Of a stretch of DNA of 64,000 nt, positions 18,426 to 27,866 are shown piece by piece. Location of the stretch: assembly GCF_003665065.1 (NCBI RefSeq), contig NZ_RCHR01000003.1, forward strand, positions 558,001-622,000. The letters run 5' to 3'. Below the pieces are notes generated by a model that was not told the origin of the DNA, did not search any database, and was given only the letters and a program-made list of their open reading frames with translations. The position numbers and the translations under genes are program-made. This DNA is from Oceanobacillus piezotolerans (GTDB lineage: Bacteria; Bacillota; Bacilli; Bacillales; Amphibacillaceae). The first letter of the stretch is position 1. The number at the start of each line of letters is the position of its first letter.

Positions 18426-20540
18426 ATGGCAGACGAAAAACAAGTATTCTCCACCGAAATCTCTGGGAAGAAATTTACAGTTGAAGTTGGAGAACTAGCA
18501 AAGCAAGCTAATGGTGCTTGTATGGTGCATTATGGTGATACATCCGTACTCGCTGTTGCAACTGCATCAAAAGAGCCGAAAGATTTACCGTTCTTTCCTC
18601 TAACTGTTAACTATGAAGAAAGATTATATGCTGTAGGTAAAATACCTGGAGGATTTATTAAGCGTGAAGGACGACCAAGTGAAAAAGCGATTTTATCTTC
18701 TCGTTTAATTGACCGTCCAATTCGACCAATGTTTCCAGATGGATTCCGTAATGAAGTACAAGTTATTAGTATGGTAATGAGTGTGGATCAGGATTGCTCA
18801 TCAGAGATTGCAGCAATGATTGGTTCATCTATCGCATTAAGTACTTCCGACATTCCTTTTGAACAACCAATTGCAGGTGTGCATGTAGGACGAGTTGATG
18901 GAGAATTTATTATTAATCCGACTGTCGAGCAGCATGAGAAAAGTGATATTGAACTGACTGTTGCTGGTACAAAAGACGCGATTAACATGGTAGAGGCAGG
19001 CGCAGAGGAAGTTCCTGAAGAAACGATGTTAGAAGCAATTATGTTTGGGCGTGAAGAAATAAAACGTTTGGTTGCATTCCAGGAAGAAATTATCAATGCA
19101 CTTCATGTAGAAAAAATGGAAGTAAAATTATTTGAAGTTGATGCAGAGTTAGAAGAGAAAGTAGAATCGGAAGCAAAAGATAAATTGATTGCTGCAATTC
19201 AAGTAAAGGAAAAGCATGCCAGAGAAGATGCGATAAAAGAAGTTAAAGATGGCGTCTTAGCAGGATATGAAGAAGAAGAGCCTGAAGTGATTAATCAAGT
19301 TAAAACCATTTTAGATAAAATGGTGAAAGCGGAAGTAAGAAGATTAATTACTGTCGAGAAAGTTCGTCCAGACGGAAGAAAAATTGATGAGATTCGTCCA
19401 TTATCTTCACGTGTTAGTGTGTTGCCTAGAACACATGGTTCTGGTTTATTTACTCGTGGACAAACCCAAGCATTAAGTGTATGTACATTAGGAGCCTTAG
19501 GTGATGTTCAAATTCTTGATGGATTAGATTTAGAAGAATCTAAACGCTTTATGCATCATTACAACTTCCCGCAATTTAGTGTTGGGGAAACTGGGCCGAT
19601 TAGAGGACCTGGCCGTCGTGAAATTGGACATGGAGCCTTAGGTGAGCGTGCACTTGAACAAGTTATCCCATCTGAGAAAGATTTTCCATATACGATCCGT
19701 TTAGTATCAGAAGTATTAGAGTCTAATGGTTCTACATCTCAGGCGAGTATTTGTGCAAGTACTTTAGCCATGATGGATGCTGGGGTCCCTATTAAAGCAC
19801 CGGTTGCAGGTATTGCAATGGGACTTGTTAAATCAGGTGAGCATTACACCATTCTTACTGATATTCAAGGTATGGAAGACGCTTTAGGAGATATGGACTT
19901 TAAAGTGGCAGGTACAGAAAAAGGAGTAACTGCACTTCAAATGGATATTAAGATTGATGGTTTATCAAGAGAAATTTTAGAAGAAGCATTAACACAAGCA
20001 AAAAGCGGGCGTATGCAAATTCTCGATTCCATGTTGCAAACCATCGATAAGCCTAGAGAAGACCTATCTAATTATGCGCCGAAAATCTTGACCATGTCGA
20101 TTAAGCCTGACAAGATTCGCGATGTTATTGGGCCAAGTGGAAAACAAATCAATCAAATTATTGATGAAACTGGTGTTAAAATTGACATCGAGCAAGATGG
20201 CAGCATCTTTATTTCATCTACCGATACCGAAATGAACAAGAAAGCAAAACAAATAATTGAAGATATTGTTCGCGAGGTAGAGGTTGGCCAAATGTACTTA
20301 GGTACAGTAAAACGTATTGAGAAATTTGGTGCGTTTGTGGAAATCTTTAAAGGAAAAGATGGTTTAGTTCATATTTCTGAGTTAGCAGAGGAACGCACGA
20401 ATAAAGTGGAAGATGTAGTCTCTATTGGAGATCAAATTCTAGTAAAAGTGAAAGAAATTGATAAACAAGGCAGAGTGAATCTTTCTAGAAAAGCAGTATT
20501 ACTTGAAGAAAAGGAAAAGGCTGAAAAGGCAAAGCAGTAA
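18426..20540 (+). CDS. pnp: Polynucleotide phosphorylase
   Basis: 3'-5' phosphorolytic exoribonuclease of the RNA degradosome-like network. Two RNase PH domains flank an alpha-helical domain ([17 protein letters not shown]; later [17 protein letters not shown] with the catalytic region [19 protein letters not shown]). They are followed by a KH domain with IGPSGKQIN and a C-terminal S1 domain ([19 protein letters not shown]). The start is ATG 18426 behind GAAAGGAGC, giving 704 residues, within one of the B. subtilis enzyme. Confidence 0.98.
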   Translation: MADEKQVFSTEISGKKFTVEVGELAKQANGACMVHYGDTSVLAVATASKEPKDLPFFPLTVNYEERLYAVGKIPGGFIKREGRPSEKAILSSRLIDRPIRPMFPDGFRNEVQVISMVMSVDQDCSSEIAAMIGSSIALSTSDIPFEQPIAGVHVGRVDGEFIINPTVEQHEKSDIELTVAGTKDAINMVEAGAEEVPEETMLEAIMFGREEIKRLVAFQEEIINALHVEKMEVKLFEVDAELEEKVESEAKDKLIAAIQVKEKHAREDAIKEVKDGVLAGYEEEEPEVINQVKTILDKMVKAEVRRLITVEKVRPDGRKIDEIRPLSSRVSVLPRTHGSGLFTRGQTQALSVCTLGALGDVQILDGLDLEESKRFMHHYNFPQFSVGETGPIRGPGRREIGHGALGERALEQVIPSEKDFPYTIRLVSEVLESNGSTSQASICASTLAMMDAGVPIKAPVAGIAMGLVKSGEHYTILTDIQGMEDALGDMDFKVAGTEKGVTALQMDIKIDGLSREILEEALTQAKSGRMQILDSMLQTIDKPREDLSNYAPKILTMSIKPDKIRDVIGPSGKQINQIIDETGVKIDIEQDGSIFISSTDTEMNKKAKQIIEDIVREVEVGQMYLGTVKRIEKFGAFVEIFKGKDGLVHISELAEERTNKVEDVVSIGDQILVKVKEIDKQGRVNLSRKAVLLEEKEKAEKAKQ

Positions 20541-20556
20541 TAGAATACTGCAAGAG

Positions 20557-20587
20557 AAAGAAGCTGTAAATGCAGTTTCTTTTTTTA
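20557..20587 (+). terminator. Intrinsic terminator after pnp
   Basis: AAGAAGCTG pairs with CAGTTTCTT around TAAATG, followed by TTTTT. A second palindrome, ATGGCCATTTT with AAAAGGCCAT (20587-20615), follows directly and may reinforce it. Confidence 0.85.
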
Positions 20588-20739
20588 TGGCCATTTTAAT
20601 TGATTAAAAGGCCATAAAAAGATAAAACTGCGAGCTCTAATTTCAACCAAGTTACCTAGGGCAGCAGTTCTTTAATCTGTAAGCCGACAATCATACCTTG
20701 TCCATCTCCTGCATAAAATGGTCAGGAGGAGGGGTAGGT

Positions 20740-21690
20740 GTGAAGCATTATCAAAAATACGTAAATATCCTAGTATTTATAATAATCGTATCCATTTCAT
20801 TTCAAATGGAATACTATCCATTCATGGTGGATCAAAAGGTAACTGCTACTTTGTCAGAAGCAGTAAAACGGGAAGATGCATTATATCAGGAGATAGAGAG
20901 TAAAAAGAAAGAATTTGAAGAGCTTCCCCAGGATGCTTATATTGATAAGATTTGGAAAAAAACGCCTGGTCGAAATGGGTTAGAAGTGGATTTGGAAAAA
21001 TCATATGAAAATATGAAAGAGCAAAAAACATTTGATGCCGCATTGCTTGAATTTAAACAGGTAGCACCAGATATAAAAATGAGTGACCTTCCAGCTGCTC
21101 CAATATATCGTGGTCATCCAGAAAAAGAAATGGTCGCATTATTAATCAATGTTTCTTGGGGGACAGAATATATTCCGGATATCTTAAAGATATTAAATGA
21201 GCATAAAGTTAAAGCAAGCTTTTTTATTGAGGGTAAATGGGCAAAGGAAAATGCGGAGTTAGTGATGATGATTAAGGAGCAAGGACATGTGATTGGCAAT
21301 CATGCATATAATCATCCTGACATGGCAAGAATATCAAATCAAAATATAATGGAGCAAATAACACAAACAAATGATATTTTATCTGCAATAACAGGAGAAA
21401 AGCCAAAATGGTTTGCTCCTCCAAGCGGAAGTTTTAATGACCAAGTTGTTCAAACCGCACACCATTTAGATATGGAAACTATACTCTGGACAGTTGATAC
21501 AATTGATTGGAAGAATCCCTCTATTAATGTTATGATAGACCGGGTAAATGATAAAGTTCACAACGGGGCAACAATTTTAATGCATCCAACTGAAGTGATC
21601 GCAAATGGTTTGGATGAGTTAATTCAAATTTTAAAAGATAGCGGTTACCGAATCGGAACAATAGACAAATTATTAAGTGAAGAAAGGTAA
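20740..21690 (+). CDS. ylxY: YlxY-type polysaccharide deacetylase-like sporulation protein
   Basis: A membrane-anchored protein of 316 residues. One hydrophobic segment (KYVNILVFIIIVSISFQM) is near the N-terminus, followed by a NodB-homology fold. The histidine metal ligands are kept in GNHAYNHPDM. The first catalytic motif, usually TFDDG, is replaced by NVSWG (about residues 137-141), so both catalytic/metal Asp residues are missing, and the usual RPP motif reads APPSG. The domain may therefore bind rather than deacetylate glycans, as suspected for this sporulation subfamily. The start is GTG 20740 after AGGAGGGG. It lies between pnp and mlpA as in B. subtilis. Confidence 0.88.
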   Translation: MKHYQKYVNILVFIIIVSISFQMEYYPFMVDQKVTATLSEAVKREDALYQEIESKKKEFEELPQDAYIDKIWKKTPGRNGLEVDLEKSYENMKEQKTFDAALLEFKQVAPDIKMSDLPAAPIYRGHPEKEMVALLINVSWGTEYIPDILKILNEHKVKASFFIEGKWAKENAELVMMIKEQGHVIGNHAYNHPDMARISNQNIMEQITQTNDILSAITGEKPKWFAPPSGSFNDQVVQTAHHLDMETILWTVDTIDWKNPSINVMIDRVNDKVHNGATILMHPTEVIANGLDELIQILKDSGYRIGTIDKLLSEER

Positions 21691-21727
21691 CATAGCAAGC
21701 GTTGTTCTATAGTTAGGAGGAAGAATC

Positions 21728-22948
21728 ATGATTCAAAGACATACATGTAAAAATGGTGTACGGGTAGTATTAGAAAATATTCCTACAGTAAGGTCAGTAA
21801 CTATCGGGATTTGGGTATTAACCGGTTCCAGAAATGAGACAGACAAGAACAATGGAATTTCACACTTCTTAGAGCACATGTTTTTTAAAGGAACGAAAAC
21901 GAGGTCTGCGCAAGAAATTGCCGAAGCATTTGATGCGATTGGTGGACAAATCAATGCATTTACGTCCAAAGAGTATACGTGCTATTATGCTAAAGTATTG
22001 GATACCCATAAAGAATATGCTTTAGAGATTCTGGCAGATATGTTCTTCGATTCTGCATTTGATGAAGAAGAGATGGAGCGCGAGAAAAAGGTTGTTTATG
22101 AAGAGATAAAAATGTATGAGGACACTCCAGATGATATTGTACATGATTTGTTAGCGAGGGCCTCATATGGAGATCATCCATTAGGATATCCAATCCTAGG
22201 TACAGAGGAGCATTTGAAATCCTTTACACCAGATGATTTAAGGAATTATATAAAAGAAAGCTATATTCCAGATAATGTTGTTCTATCCATTGCTGGGAAT
22301 GTAGATGAAGCTTTCCTTAAAGAGATTGATTCTCGTTTTGGTACTTATCAATCTAAACAAACTGCCCAAAGCATTGGCAAGCCCGATTTCTTAGCAAATA
22401 CAGTAGAGCGTAATAAAGAAACAGAACAGGCTCATCTTTGTTTAGGGTATAATGGACTTCCTGTAGGGGATAAAAATACGTATAGCTTAGTAGTTATGAA
22501 TAATGTGCTTGGCGGCAGTATGAGCTCACGTTTATTCCAGGATGTAAGAGAAAAACGTGGACTAGCGTATTCAGTCTTCTCTTATCACTCTTCATTCTTA
22601 GATAATGGACTTCTAACTATATATGCCGGTACTGGAAAAGAACAATTACCTTTATTAATGGATACAATTAATCAAACGGTAGATAACCTAGTGAAGAAAG
22701 GCTTATCAGATAAAGAACTGCATAATAGTAAAGAGCAACTTAAAGGAAGCTTATTATTAGGTTTAGAAAGCTCGAACAGCAGAATGAGCCGCAACGGGAA
22801 AAATGAGTTACTATTAAAAAAACATAGAACATTAGATGAGTTAATTTCTGAAATTGATGCGGTAACACATGAATCGATTCAAAGAGTCATTGAATCCACT
22901 TTCGGACAACCAGCGTCAACTGCAATCATTGCACCAAAGAAATCGTAA
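21728..22948 (+). CDS. mlpA: M16 family zinc protease MlpA (YmxG)
   Basis: Mitochondrial-processing-peptidase-like enzyme. The inverted zinc motif H46-F-L-E-H50 and a downstream glutamate in EREKKVVYEEIKMYEDTP make an intact M16 active site; the second half carries NVLGGSMSSRLFQDVREKRG. It has 406 residues, normal length. TTAGGAGGAA precedes the ATG. The physiological substrate is not settled. Confidence 0.93.
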   Translation: MIQRHTCKNGVRVVLENIPTVRSVTIGIWVLTGSRNETDKNNGISHFLEHMFFKGTKTRSAQEIAEAFDAIGGQINAFTSKEYTCYYAKVLDTHKEYALEILADMFFDSAFDEEEMEREKKVVYEEIKMYEDTPDDIVHDLLARASYGDHPLGYPILGTEEHLKSFTPDDLRNYIKESYIPDNVVLSIAGNVDEAFLKEIDSRFGTYQSKQTAQSIGKPDFLANTVERNKETEQAHLCLGYNGLPVGDKNTYSLVVMNNVLGGSMSSRLFQDVREKRGLAYSVFSYHSSFLDNGLLTIYAGTGKEQLPLLMDTINQTVDNLVKKGLSDKELHNSKEQLKGSLLLGLESSNSRMSRNGKNELLLKKHRTLDELISEIDAVTHESIQRVIESTFGQPASTAIIAPKKS

Positions 22949-23008
22949 GCATACTAATAATGAACTTGAATATATATGTTGTAATACCATATATAGGGGC
23001 GTATGCAT

Positions 23009-23251
23009 ATGCGGTTCAAAGAAATAAGCGGTAAAGAAATTGTCAATTTAAATGAAGGTACAAGGTTGGGAATCTTAGGACAGACAGATTTGGAAATCGA
23101 TGAGAGAACCGGTCAAATTGATGCTTTTATCATTCCTAATTACAAATGGTTTGGATTAAAAAAAGAAGGAACTGAATTGAAAATTCGCTGGAATTCCATA
23201 AAGAAAATAGGCGAAGATATGATAATGGTAGAATCTGATCAGTTTCTCTAA
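23009..23251 (+). CDS. ymxH: PRC-barrel sporulation protein of the YlmC/YmxH family
   Basis: The 80-residue protein consists of a single PRC-barrel-like domain: MRFKEISGKEIVNLNEGTRL, then GQTDLEIDERTGQIDA and PNYKWFGLKKEG. The family is restricted to spore-forming Firmicutes; its function is unknown. I take ATG 23009 rather than 23003 because AGGGGCG lies 7-8 bp upstream and relatives begin MRLSELSGKEIV. Confidence 0.9.
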   Translation: MRFKEISGKEIVNLNEGTRLGILGQTDLEIDERTGQIDAFIIPNYKWFGLKKEGTELKIRWNSIKKIGEDMIMVESDQFL

Positions 23252-23267
23252 TGTACATCTTATAAAT

Positions 23268-23307
23268 GCTTCAGCATCCTTAGTAAAAGGATAGCTGAAG
23301 CTTTTTT
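23268..23307 (+). terminator. Strong intrinsic terminator after ymxH
   Basis: GCTTCAGC plus ATCCTT pairs with AAGGAT plus AGCTGAAGC around a short loop, followed by TTTTTT. It closes the mlpA-ymxH transcript. Confidence 0.92.
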
Positions 23308-23372
23308 AATGCCGATTTTTAAAAGTGGTCTTTAGTACGAGAAATAGATAGACTACGAACTAATTTAATTCA

Positions 23373-23737
23373 TTAGATAGTGCATTACCCAGGAAACACA
23401 CTGTAAATATGCGCGGGTGATTTCCGCTGCGGGCAGTACGCTTTCCGCGGGCAACGCCTCAGCCTCCTCGGAAGAAAACCACTTCCTGCGGGGTCTTCGG
23501 CTGTTGCTTTTCCCGCAGGAGTCGACTGCCCTCCGCTCCAATCACTTTATATAATACGGAGGTGTTTCCTCTATGCATTGTTTAAAGATTAATAGCGCAT
23601 CTTAGCGGAGGAAATACACGGAGACTCCTGCGGGATAAAAAGCCTAGCTGAGACCCCGCAGTGCGTTAGCACGAGGAGGCTCAGCAGCGCCCGCGGAAAG
23701 CGTAGTGTATTTCTGTAGCGGTGTTACCCACTATTTT
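23373..23737. repeat. Composite structured repeat, locus B
   Basis: Left arm is type 2 on the - strand: GGGCAGT (23431-23437) pairs with ACTGCCC (23525-23531), and the apical hairpin is GGAAG/CTTCC (23470-23486). Right arm is type 1 on the + strand: GGAAATACAC (23610-23619) pairs with GTGTATTTCT (23705-23714), the apical hairpin is GTGC-GTTA-GCAC (23661-23672), and the middle helix is GCTGAG/CTCAGC (23647-23652 with 23680-23685). The outer ends read ATAGTGCAT and CACTATTTT. The whole copy is the reverse orientation of locus A. Confidence 0.9.
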
Positions 23738-23924
23738 GAATTAAGTTAATCAACATTTTCTATCAACTACGCAGGATCCGAATTAACAGGAGGTATGATA
23801 AAGAGCTTATTGCTGAAAAGATTTTAGCCTGGGCTTTCTTTTTTTAATCACTAACAGGAGTCTAAGACATAAGCTATATGGAACAGTTTGATTACGAGCA
23901 GTATGTCTGGAGGGTTAAACAATA
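23738..23924. other. dpaA upstream region
   Basis: Beyond the repeat, about 190 bp lead to dpaA. The first part shares GTTAATCA and TTTTCTATCAAC-like sequence with the flank of locus A, so the repeat homology may extend further than its arms. A weak hairpin ending in GGGCTTTCTTTTTTT lies near 23800-23846, followed by the candidate sigma-K promoter. Confidence 0.4.
23849..23876 (+). promoter_or_regulatory. Candidate sigma-K promoter for dpaA-dpaB
   Basis: CACT (23849-23852), a 15-bp spacer and ACATAAGCTA (23867-23876) fit the mother-cell sigma-K pattern (AC, then CATAnnnTA). spoVF in B. subtilis is a known sigma-K target, which supports the assignment. Confidence 0.5.
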
Positions 23925-24809
23925 ATGGATCGATTAATTGCTGTCATTGGTGGCGATGCAAGATATCTAGAATTAATTAGACAATTACAAATGCTGCCTG
24001 AAACAACGATCATATTAGTGGGATTTGACAAATTAGAGCAAGGGTTCACAGGGTTAAAACAGGTCGATTTCCATGATCTGGAGCTTCAAACATTAGATGT
24101 CATCATTATGCCAATAACCGGTACGGATAGTGACGGAAGAGTAGAAGCCGTATTTTCTGATCAGGAAATTAAACTTACAGAATCTTGGTTTCAACAATTA
24201 AATAAAAATACGATTCTATTTACAGGGATTACAAATGAATACTTAAACGAGAGGGCAAAGCAGGAACGCCTTCAAATTATTCCTTTAATGGACAGAGATG
24301 ATGTTGCCATCTATAATTCCATACCAACTGCAGAAGGGGCCATTATGATGGCCATTGAGCACACTGATTATACGATTCATTCGTCCAATATTATTGTTAC
24401 AGGATTTGGCAGAGTCGGTCATACTGTAGCTAATAAATTTCAAGCCTTAGGGGCAAAAGTATCCGTTAGTGCAAATTCGATAAAGGAACTAGCTCGAATT
24501 ACAGAAATGGGATTAACACCTATTCCTATAGAGAAGCTTCATGAACATACTGGTAGTTGTGATATTCTTATTAATACAGTTCCGGCTCTCGTCGTAGATA
24601 AGAGGGTAATTGCAGAGTTTCCACCTAATGCAATTATTATTGATTTAGCATCTAAACCAGGCGGCACAGACTTTGACTTTGCAGAGAAGCGTGGTATTAA
24701 AGCGATTCTGACAGGCAGCCTTCCGAGCATCGTAGCCCCACGAACAGCGGGGAAAATACTCGCGGATGTGATTACACAGATTCTTAATGATAGGGGGAAT
24801 GAGGAATGA
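23925..24809 (+). CDS. dpaA: Dipicolinate synthase subunit A
   Basis: With DpaB it oxidises dihydrodipicolinate to dipicolinic acid in the mother cell late in sporulation. The 294-residue protein starts with a small Rossmann-like domain (LIAVIGGDARYLELIRQL) and contains the NAD(P)-binding segment IIVTGFGRVGHTVANKFQALG, then NTVPALVVDKR and IDLASKPGGTDFDFAEKRG. It overlaps dpaB by 4 bp. The substrate comes from DapA, encoded in the same cluster. Confidence 0.96.
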   Translation: MDRLIAVIGGDARYLELIRQLQMLPETTIILVGFDKLEQGFTGLKQVDFHDLELQTLDVIIMPITGTDSDGRVEAVFSDQEIKLTESWFQQLNKNTILFTGITNEYLNERAKQERLQIIPLMDRDDVAIYNSIPTAEGAIMMAIEHTDYTIHSSNIIVTGFGRVGHTVANKFQALGAKVSVSANSIKELARITEMGLTPIPIEKLHEHTGSCDILINTVPALVVDKRVIAEFPPNAIIIDLASKPGGTDFDFAEKRGIKAILTGSLPSIVAPRTAGKILADVITQILNDRGNEE

Positions 24810-25393
24810 CACTCGCGGGAAAACGGATAGGATTCGGTTTAACCGGATCCCATCATACGTTCCAGCATGTATTTCCAATAATTGAGAATTTGATGAGCAA
24901 GCAAGTGGAAATATTCCCAATGGTTTCGTTTACGGTTCTAACAACAGATACGAAGTTTGGAAAAGCGGAAGATCATGTAAGGAAATTGGAGGAACTAACC
25001 GGAAAGAAGGTAACTAAAACCATGCCTGAAGCGGAGCCATTTGGACCTGACACTCCATTGGATTGTATGGTTATTGCTCCAATGACTGGTAATTCTATGG
25101 CTAAATTTGCTAATGGTATTACGGATAATCCTGTGCTAATGGCTGCTAAGTCCACTATTCGTAATCAAAATCCTGTCGTATTGGGGATAACTACGAATGA
25201 CGCATTAGGAATGAATGGAATGAATCTAATGAAATTGCTGAACAGTAAACATATTTATTTTATTCCTTTCGGGCAGGATAATCCTAAAAGTAAGCCTAAT
25301 TCACTAGTAGCAAAGCTTGACTACTTGGAAGATACCGTAGAAAATGCAATTAACGGGAAACAAATTCAGCCAGTTATCGTACCTTTTACGTAA
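24806..25393 (+). CDS. dpaB: Dipicolinate synthase subunit B (flavoprotein-like)
   Basis: The 195-residue partner of DpaA has a flavoprotein-type fold of the UbiX/Dfp class. It shows RIGFGLTGSHHTFQHVFP at the N-terminus, CMVIAPMTGNSMAKFANGI in the centre and GITTNDALGMNGMNLMKLLN near the end. ATG overlaps the dpaA stop, giving equal translation of the two subunits. asd follows after about 60 bp. Confidence 0.95.
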   Translation: MTLAGKRIGFGLTGSHHTFQHVFPIIENLMSKQVEIFPMVSFTVLTTDTKFGKAEDHVRKLEELTGKKVTKTMPEAEPFGPDTPLDCMVIAPMTGNSMAKFANGITDNPVLMAAKSTIRNQNPVVLGITTNDALGMNGMNLMKLLNSKHIYFIPFGQDNPKSKPNSLVAKLDYLEDTVENAINGKQIQPVIVPFT

Positions 25394-25453
25394 AACTATG
25401 ATAGAATAACAAATTAAGAGATAATTGATACTATTTTGGAAGGAGTAATAGAC

Positions 25454-26500
25454 ATGTCGACTAAACAAACAGTTAATATAGCAGTAGTAGGTGCAACAGG
25501 AGCAGTAGGAGGAAAAATAGTAAAACTATTAGAGGATAAGAATCTTCCAGTAGATACATTAAAATTGTTATCCTCCAAGCGTTCGGCAGGTAAGACATTA
25601 TCCTTTAAGGGACAATCTGTTACGGTAGAGGAAGCAACACCGGAAAGCTTTGAAGGAATCGATATTGCATTATTCTCGGCAGGTGGCTCTATTTCTAAAG
25701 AGTTAGCGCCAGAAGCTGTCAAGCGCGGTGCGGTAGTTGTTGATAATACTAGTGCTTTTCGTATGGATGAGAATGTACCATTGGTTGTACCAGAGGTCAA
25801 CCCAGAGGATATTCAAAAACATAACGGAATTATTGCAAACCCGAATTGTTCTACGATTCAAATGGTGGTTGCATTAAAACCTATCCTTGATAAATATGGA
25901 TTAGGTCGTGTTATCGTTTCTACTTATCAAGCTGTTTCTGGTGCAGGTGCAAATGCTGTTATTGAATTAGAGGAACAATCCAAGCAGTATTTGAATAAAC
26001 AAGAAATGGAAGCAAATTTATTACCAGTTAAAGGGGATAAGAAACACTATCCAATTGCTTTTAATGCATTGCCGCAAATTGATGTGTTCCAGGAGAATGG
26101 ATATACCTTTGAAGAAATGAAAATGATAAATGAAACGAAGAAAATCATGCACTTACCAGAATTACCAGTAGCTGCAACTTGTGTTCGTCTTCCATTCTTC
26201 ACTTCTCACGCCGAGAGTGTGTATATTGAAGTGGAAAAGGAAGGTGTAACGGTTCAGGATATTCAAGCTGAATTAGCGGGCTTTGATGGGATTGAATTAC
26301 AGGATGATCCCTCGAATCAAGTGTATCCAACTCCATTAAGTGCCGCTAATAAAGAGGAAGTGTTTGTTGGAAGAATTAGAAAAGATTTAGATAATGATAA
26401 AGGATTTCATTTATGGATCGTTTCCGATAATCTGTTAAAGGGTGCTGCCTGGAATACAGTTCAAATTGCACAAGCATTAATCCGCAATAACTGGTTATAA
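25454..26500 (+). CDS. asd: Aspartate-semialdehyde dehydrogenase
   Basis: NADPH-dependent reduction of aspartyl phosphate to aspartate semialdehyde, the branch point to lysine, diaminopimelate, methionine and threonine. [15 protein letters not shown] binds NADP, Cys132 in NPNCSTIQM is the catalytic thiol, and the histidine-containing [12 protein letters not shown] follows. The ATG at 25454 behind AAGGAGT gives 348 residues. In this cluster its products serve both cell wall and dipicolinate. Confidence 0.97.
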   Translation: MSTKQTVNIAVVGATGAVGGKIVKLLEDKNLPVDTLKLLSSKRSAGKTLSFKGQSVTVEEATPESFEGIDIALFSAGGSISKELAPEAVKRGAVVVDNTSAFRMDENVPLVVPEVNPEDIQKHNGIIANPNCSTIQMVVALKPILDKYGLGRVIVSTYQAVSGAGANAVIELEEQSKQYLNKQEMEANLLPVKGDKKHYPIAFNALPQIDVFQENGYTFEEMKMINETKKIMHLPELPVAATCVRLPFFTSHAESVYIEVEKEGVTVQDIQAELAGFDGIELQDDPSNQVYPTPLSAANKEEVFVGRIRKDLDNDKGFHLWIVSDNLLKGAAWNTVQIAQALIRNNWL

Positions 26501-26513
26501 CTGTTGATTTTAA

Positions 26514-26550
26514 TTGGGTAAAAAAGATAATAACCATCTTTTTTACCCAG
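26514..26550 (+). terminator. 14-bp hairpin between asd and dapG
   Basis: TGGGTAAAAAAGAT pairs perfectly with ATCTTTTTTACCCA around AATAACC, 14 bp after the asd stop. The T-run lies inside the stem rather than after it. It may be a partial terminator or RNA-processing site setting the ratio of asd to dapG. Confidence 0.6.
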
Positions 26551-26597
26551 TTGTTTTGAATCTCTTATACAAGGTGATAATAACAGAGGTGTTAGAA

Positions 26598-27809
26598 TTG
26601 CGGTTATTAGTTCAGAAATTTGGTGGTACTTCTGTCCAATCGGAGGAGTACAGAAAGCATGTTATTAAACATATTGAAAATGCCTTACTAAAGGATTATA
26701 AACTAGTTGTTGTTGTGTCAGCGTTAGGTAGAAGTCCTGATCCATATGCAACAGATTCACTCCTTAACTTAGTTCACTTCCCCTCCAACAACAATTCAAA
26801 TCGAGAATTAGATCTCCTCATGTCCTGCGGTGAAATTATCTCAGCAGTGGTACTATCCAATGAGCTTCAAAAAAATCATATTAAAGCAACAACGCTAACC
26901 GGTCCACAGGCGGGCTTAATTACTACAGATGATTTTACTCAAGCTAAAATCAAGACAATAAATCCAACCAGGATATTATATGAATTACAGCAACATGATG
27001 TAGTGGTGGTAGCAGGATTTCAAGGACAGACAATAAAAGGCGAGATCACTACCATTGGACGTGGAGGCAGTGATACAACTGCAGCGGCTTTAGGTGCAGC
27101 ACTCCAATCAGAGTATATCGATATTTTCACAGATGTTAATGGAATTATGACAGCTGATCCTAAGCTGGTTAAAACAGCAAAGTCGTTAGAAGTTGTTACG
27201 TACACAGAAATCTGCAATTTAGCATATCAAGGTGCAAAAGTGGTCCATCCAAGAGCAGTAGAAATTGCCATGCAGGCTAGAATTCCGATGCGAGTGCGTT
27301 CTACTTGTTCAAAGGAGCTTGGTACATTAGTTACTTCTTCCCGGACTGAAGAAGGGACAGATATAAAAGATAGAATTGTAACAGGAATCGCTCATTTAAC
27401 ATCTATCAGCCAACTTAAAGTACAGACAAAAGAAGCTGCTTATCGAACGCAATCTGACATATTTAAGGCGATGGCTGAGTCTGGGATATCAGTAGACTTT
27501 ATCAATATCTCGCCCACCGGTGTTATTTATACAGTTCCCGATTTAGTTGCTGATAAAGCGGTGAGAGTTTTAGAATCATTAGGTTTTCACCCGGAAAAAA
27601 CCGAAAATTGCGCCAAAATATCAACGGTGGGGGCAGGAATGTCGGGTGTTCCAGGTGTAGCCTCTAAAATCGTGCAAGCGTTGACAGATAAAGGGATTCA
27701 AATATTACAATCTGCAGACAGCTATACGACTATATGGGTTCTTGTTTACGAGAAAGATATTGAGGCAGCAGTTAATGCCCTACATGATGTGTTTTGTTTA
27801 GAACAATAA
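26598..27809 (+). CDS. dapG: Aspartokinase I (diaminopimelate-sensitive type)
   Basis: Phosphorylates aspartate, the first step of the aspartate pathway. VQKFGGTSVQ, SCGEIISAVVLS and TTIGRGGSDTTAAALG mark the kinase domain; TDVNGIMTADPKLV and the two C-terminal ACT domains follow. With the TTG at 26598 (AGAGGTG upstream) the protein begins MRLLVQKFGG like DapG and has 403 residues. The in-frame extension back to 26514 covers the hairpin and is rejected. Confidence 0.94.
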   Translation: MRLLVQKFGGTSVQSEEYRKHVIKHIENALLKDYKLVVVVSALGRSPDPYATDSLLNLVHFPSNNNSNRELDLLMSCGEIISAVVLSNELQKNHIKATTLTGPQAGLITTDDFTQAKIKTINPTRILYELQQHDVVVVAGFQGQTIKGEITTIGRGGSDTTAAALGAALQSEYIDIFTDVNGIMTADPKLVKTAKSLEVVTYTEICNLAYQGAKVVHPRAVEIAMQARIPMRVRSTCSKELGTLVTSSRTEEGTDIKDRIVTGIAHLTSISQLKVQTKEAAYRTQSDIFKAMAESGISVDFINISPTGVIYTVPDLVADKAVRVLESLGFHPEKTENCAKISTVGAGMSGVPGVASKIVQALTDKGIQILQSADSYTTIWVLVYEKDIEAAVNALHDVFCLEQ

Positions 27810-27866
27810 TATAATTACTTGCTTCATTTTTATGTTTTTGGAATCTATTTTAAGAAGGTGAATCAA

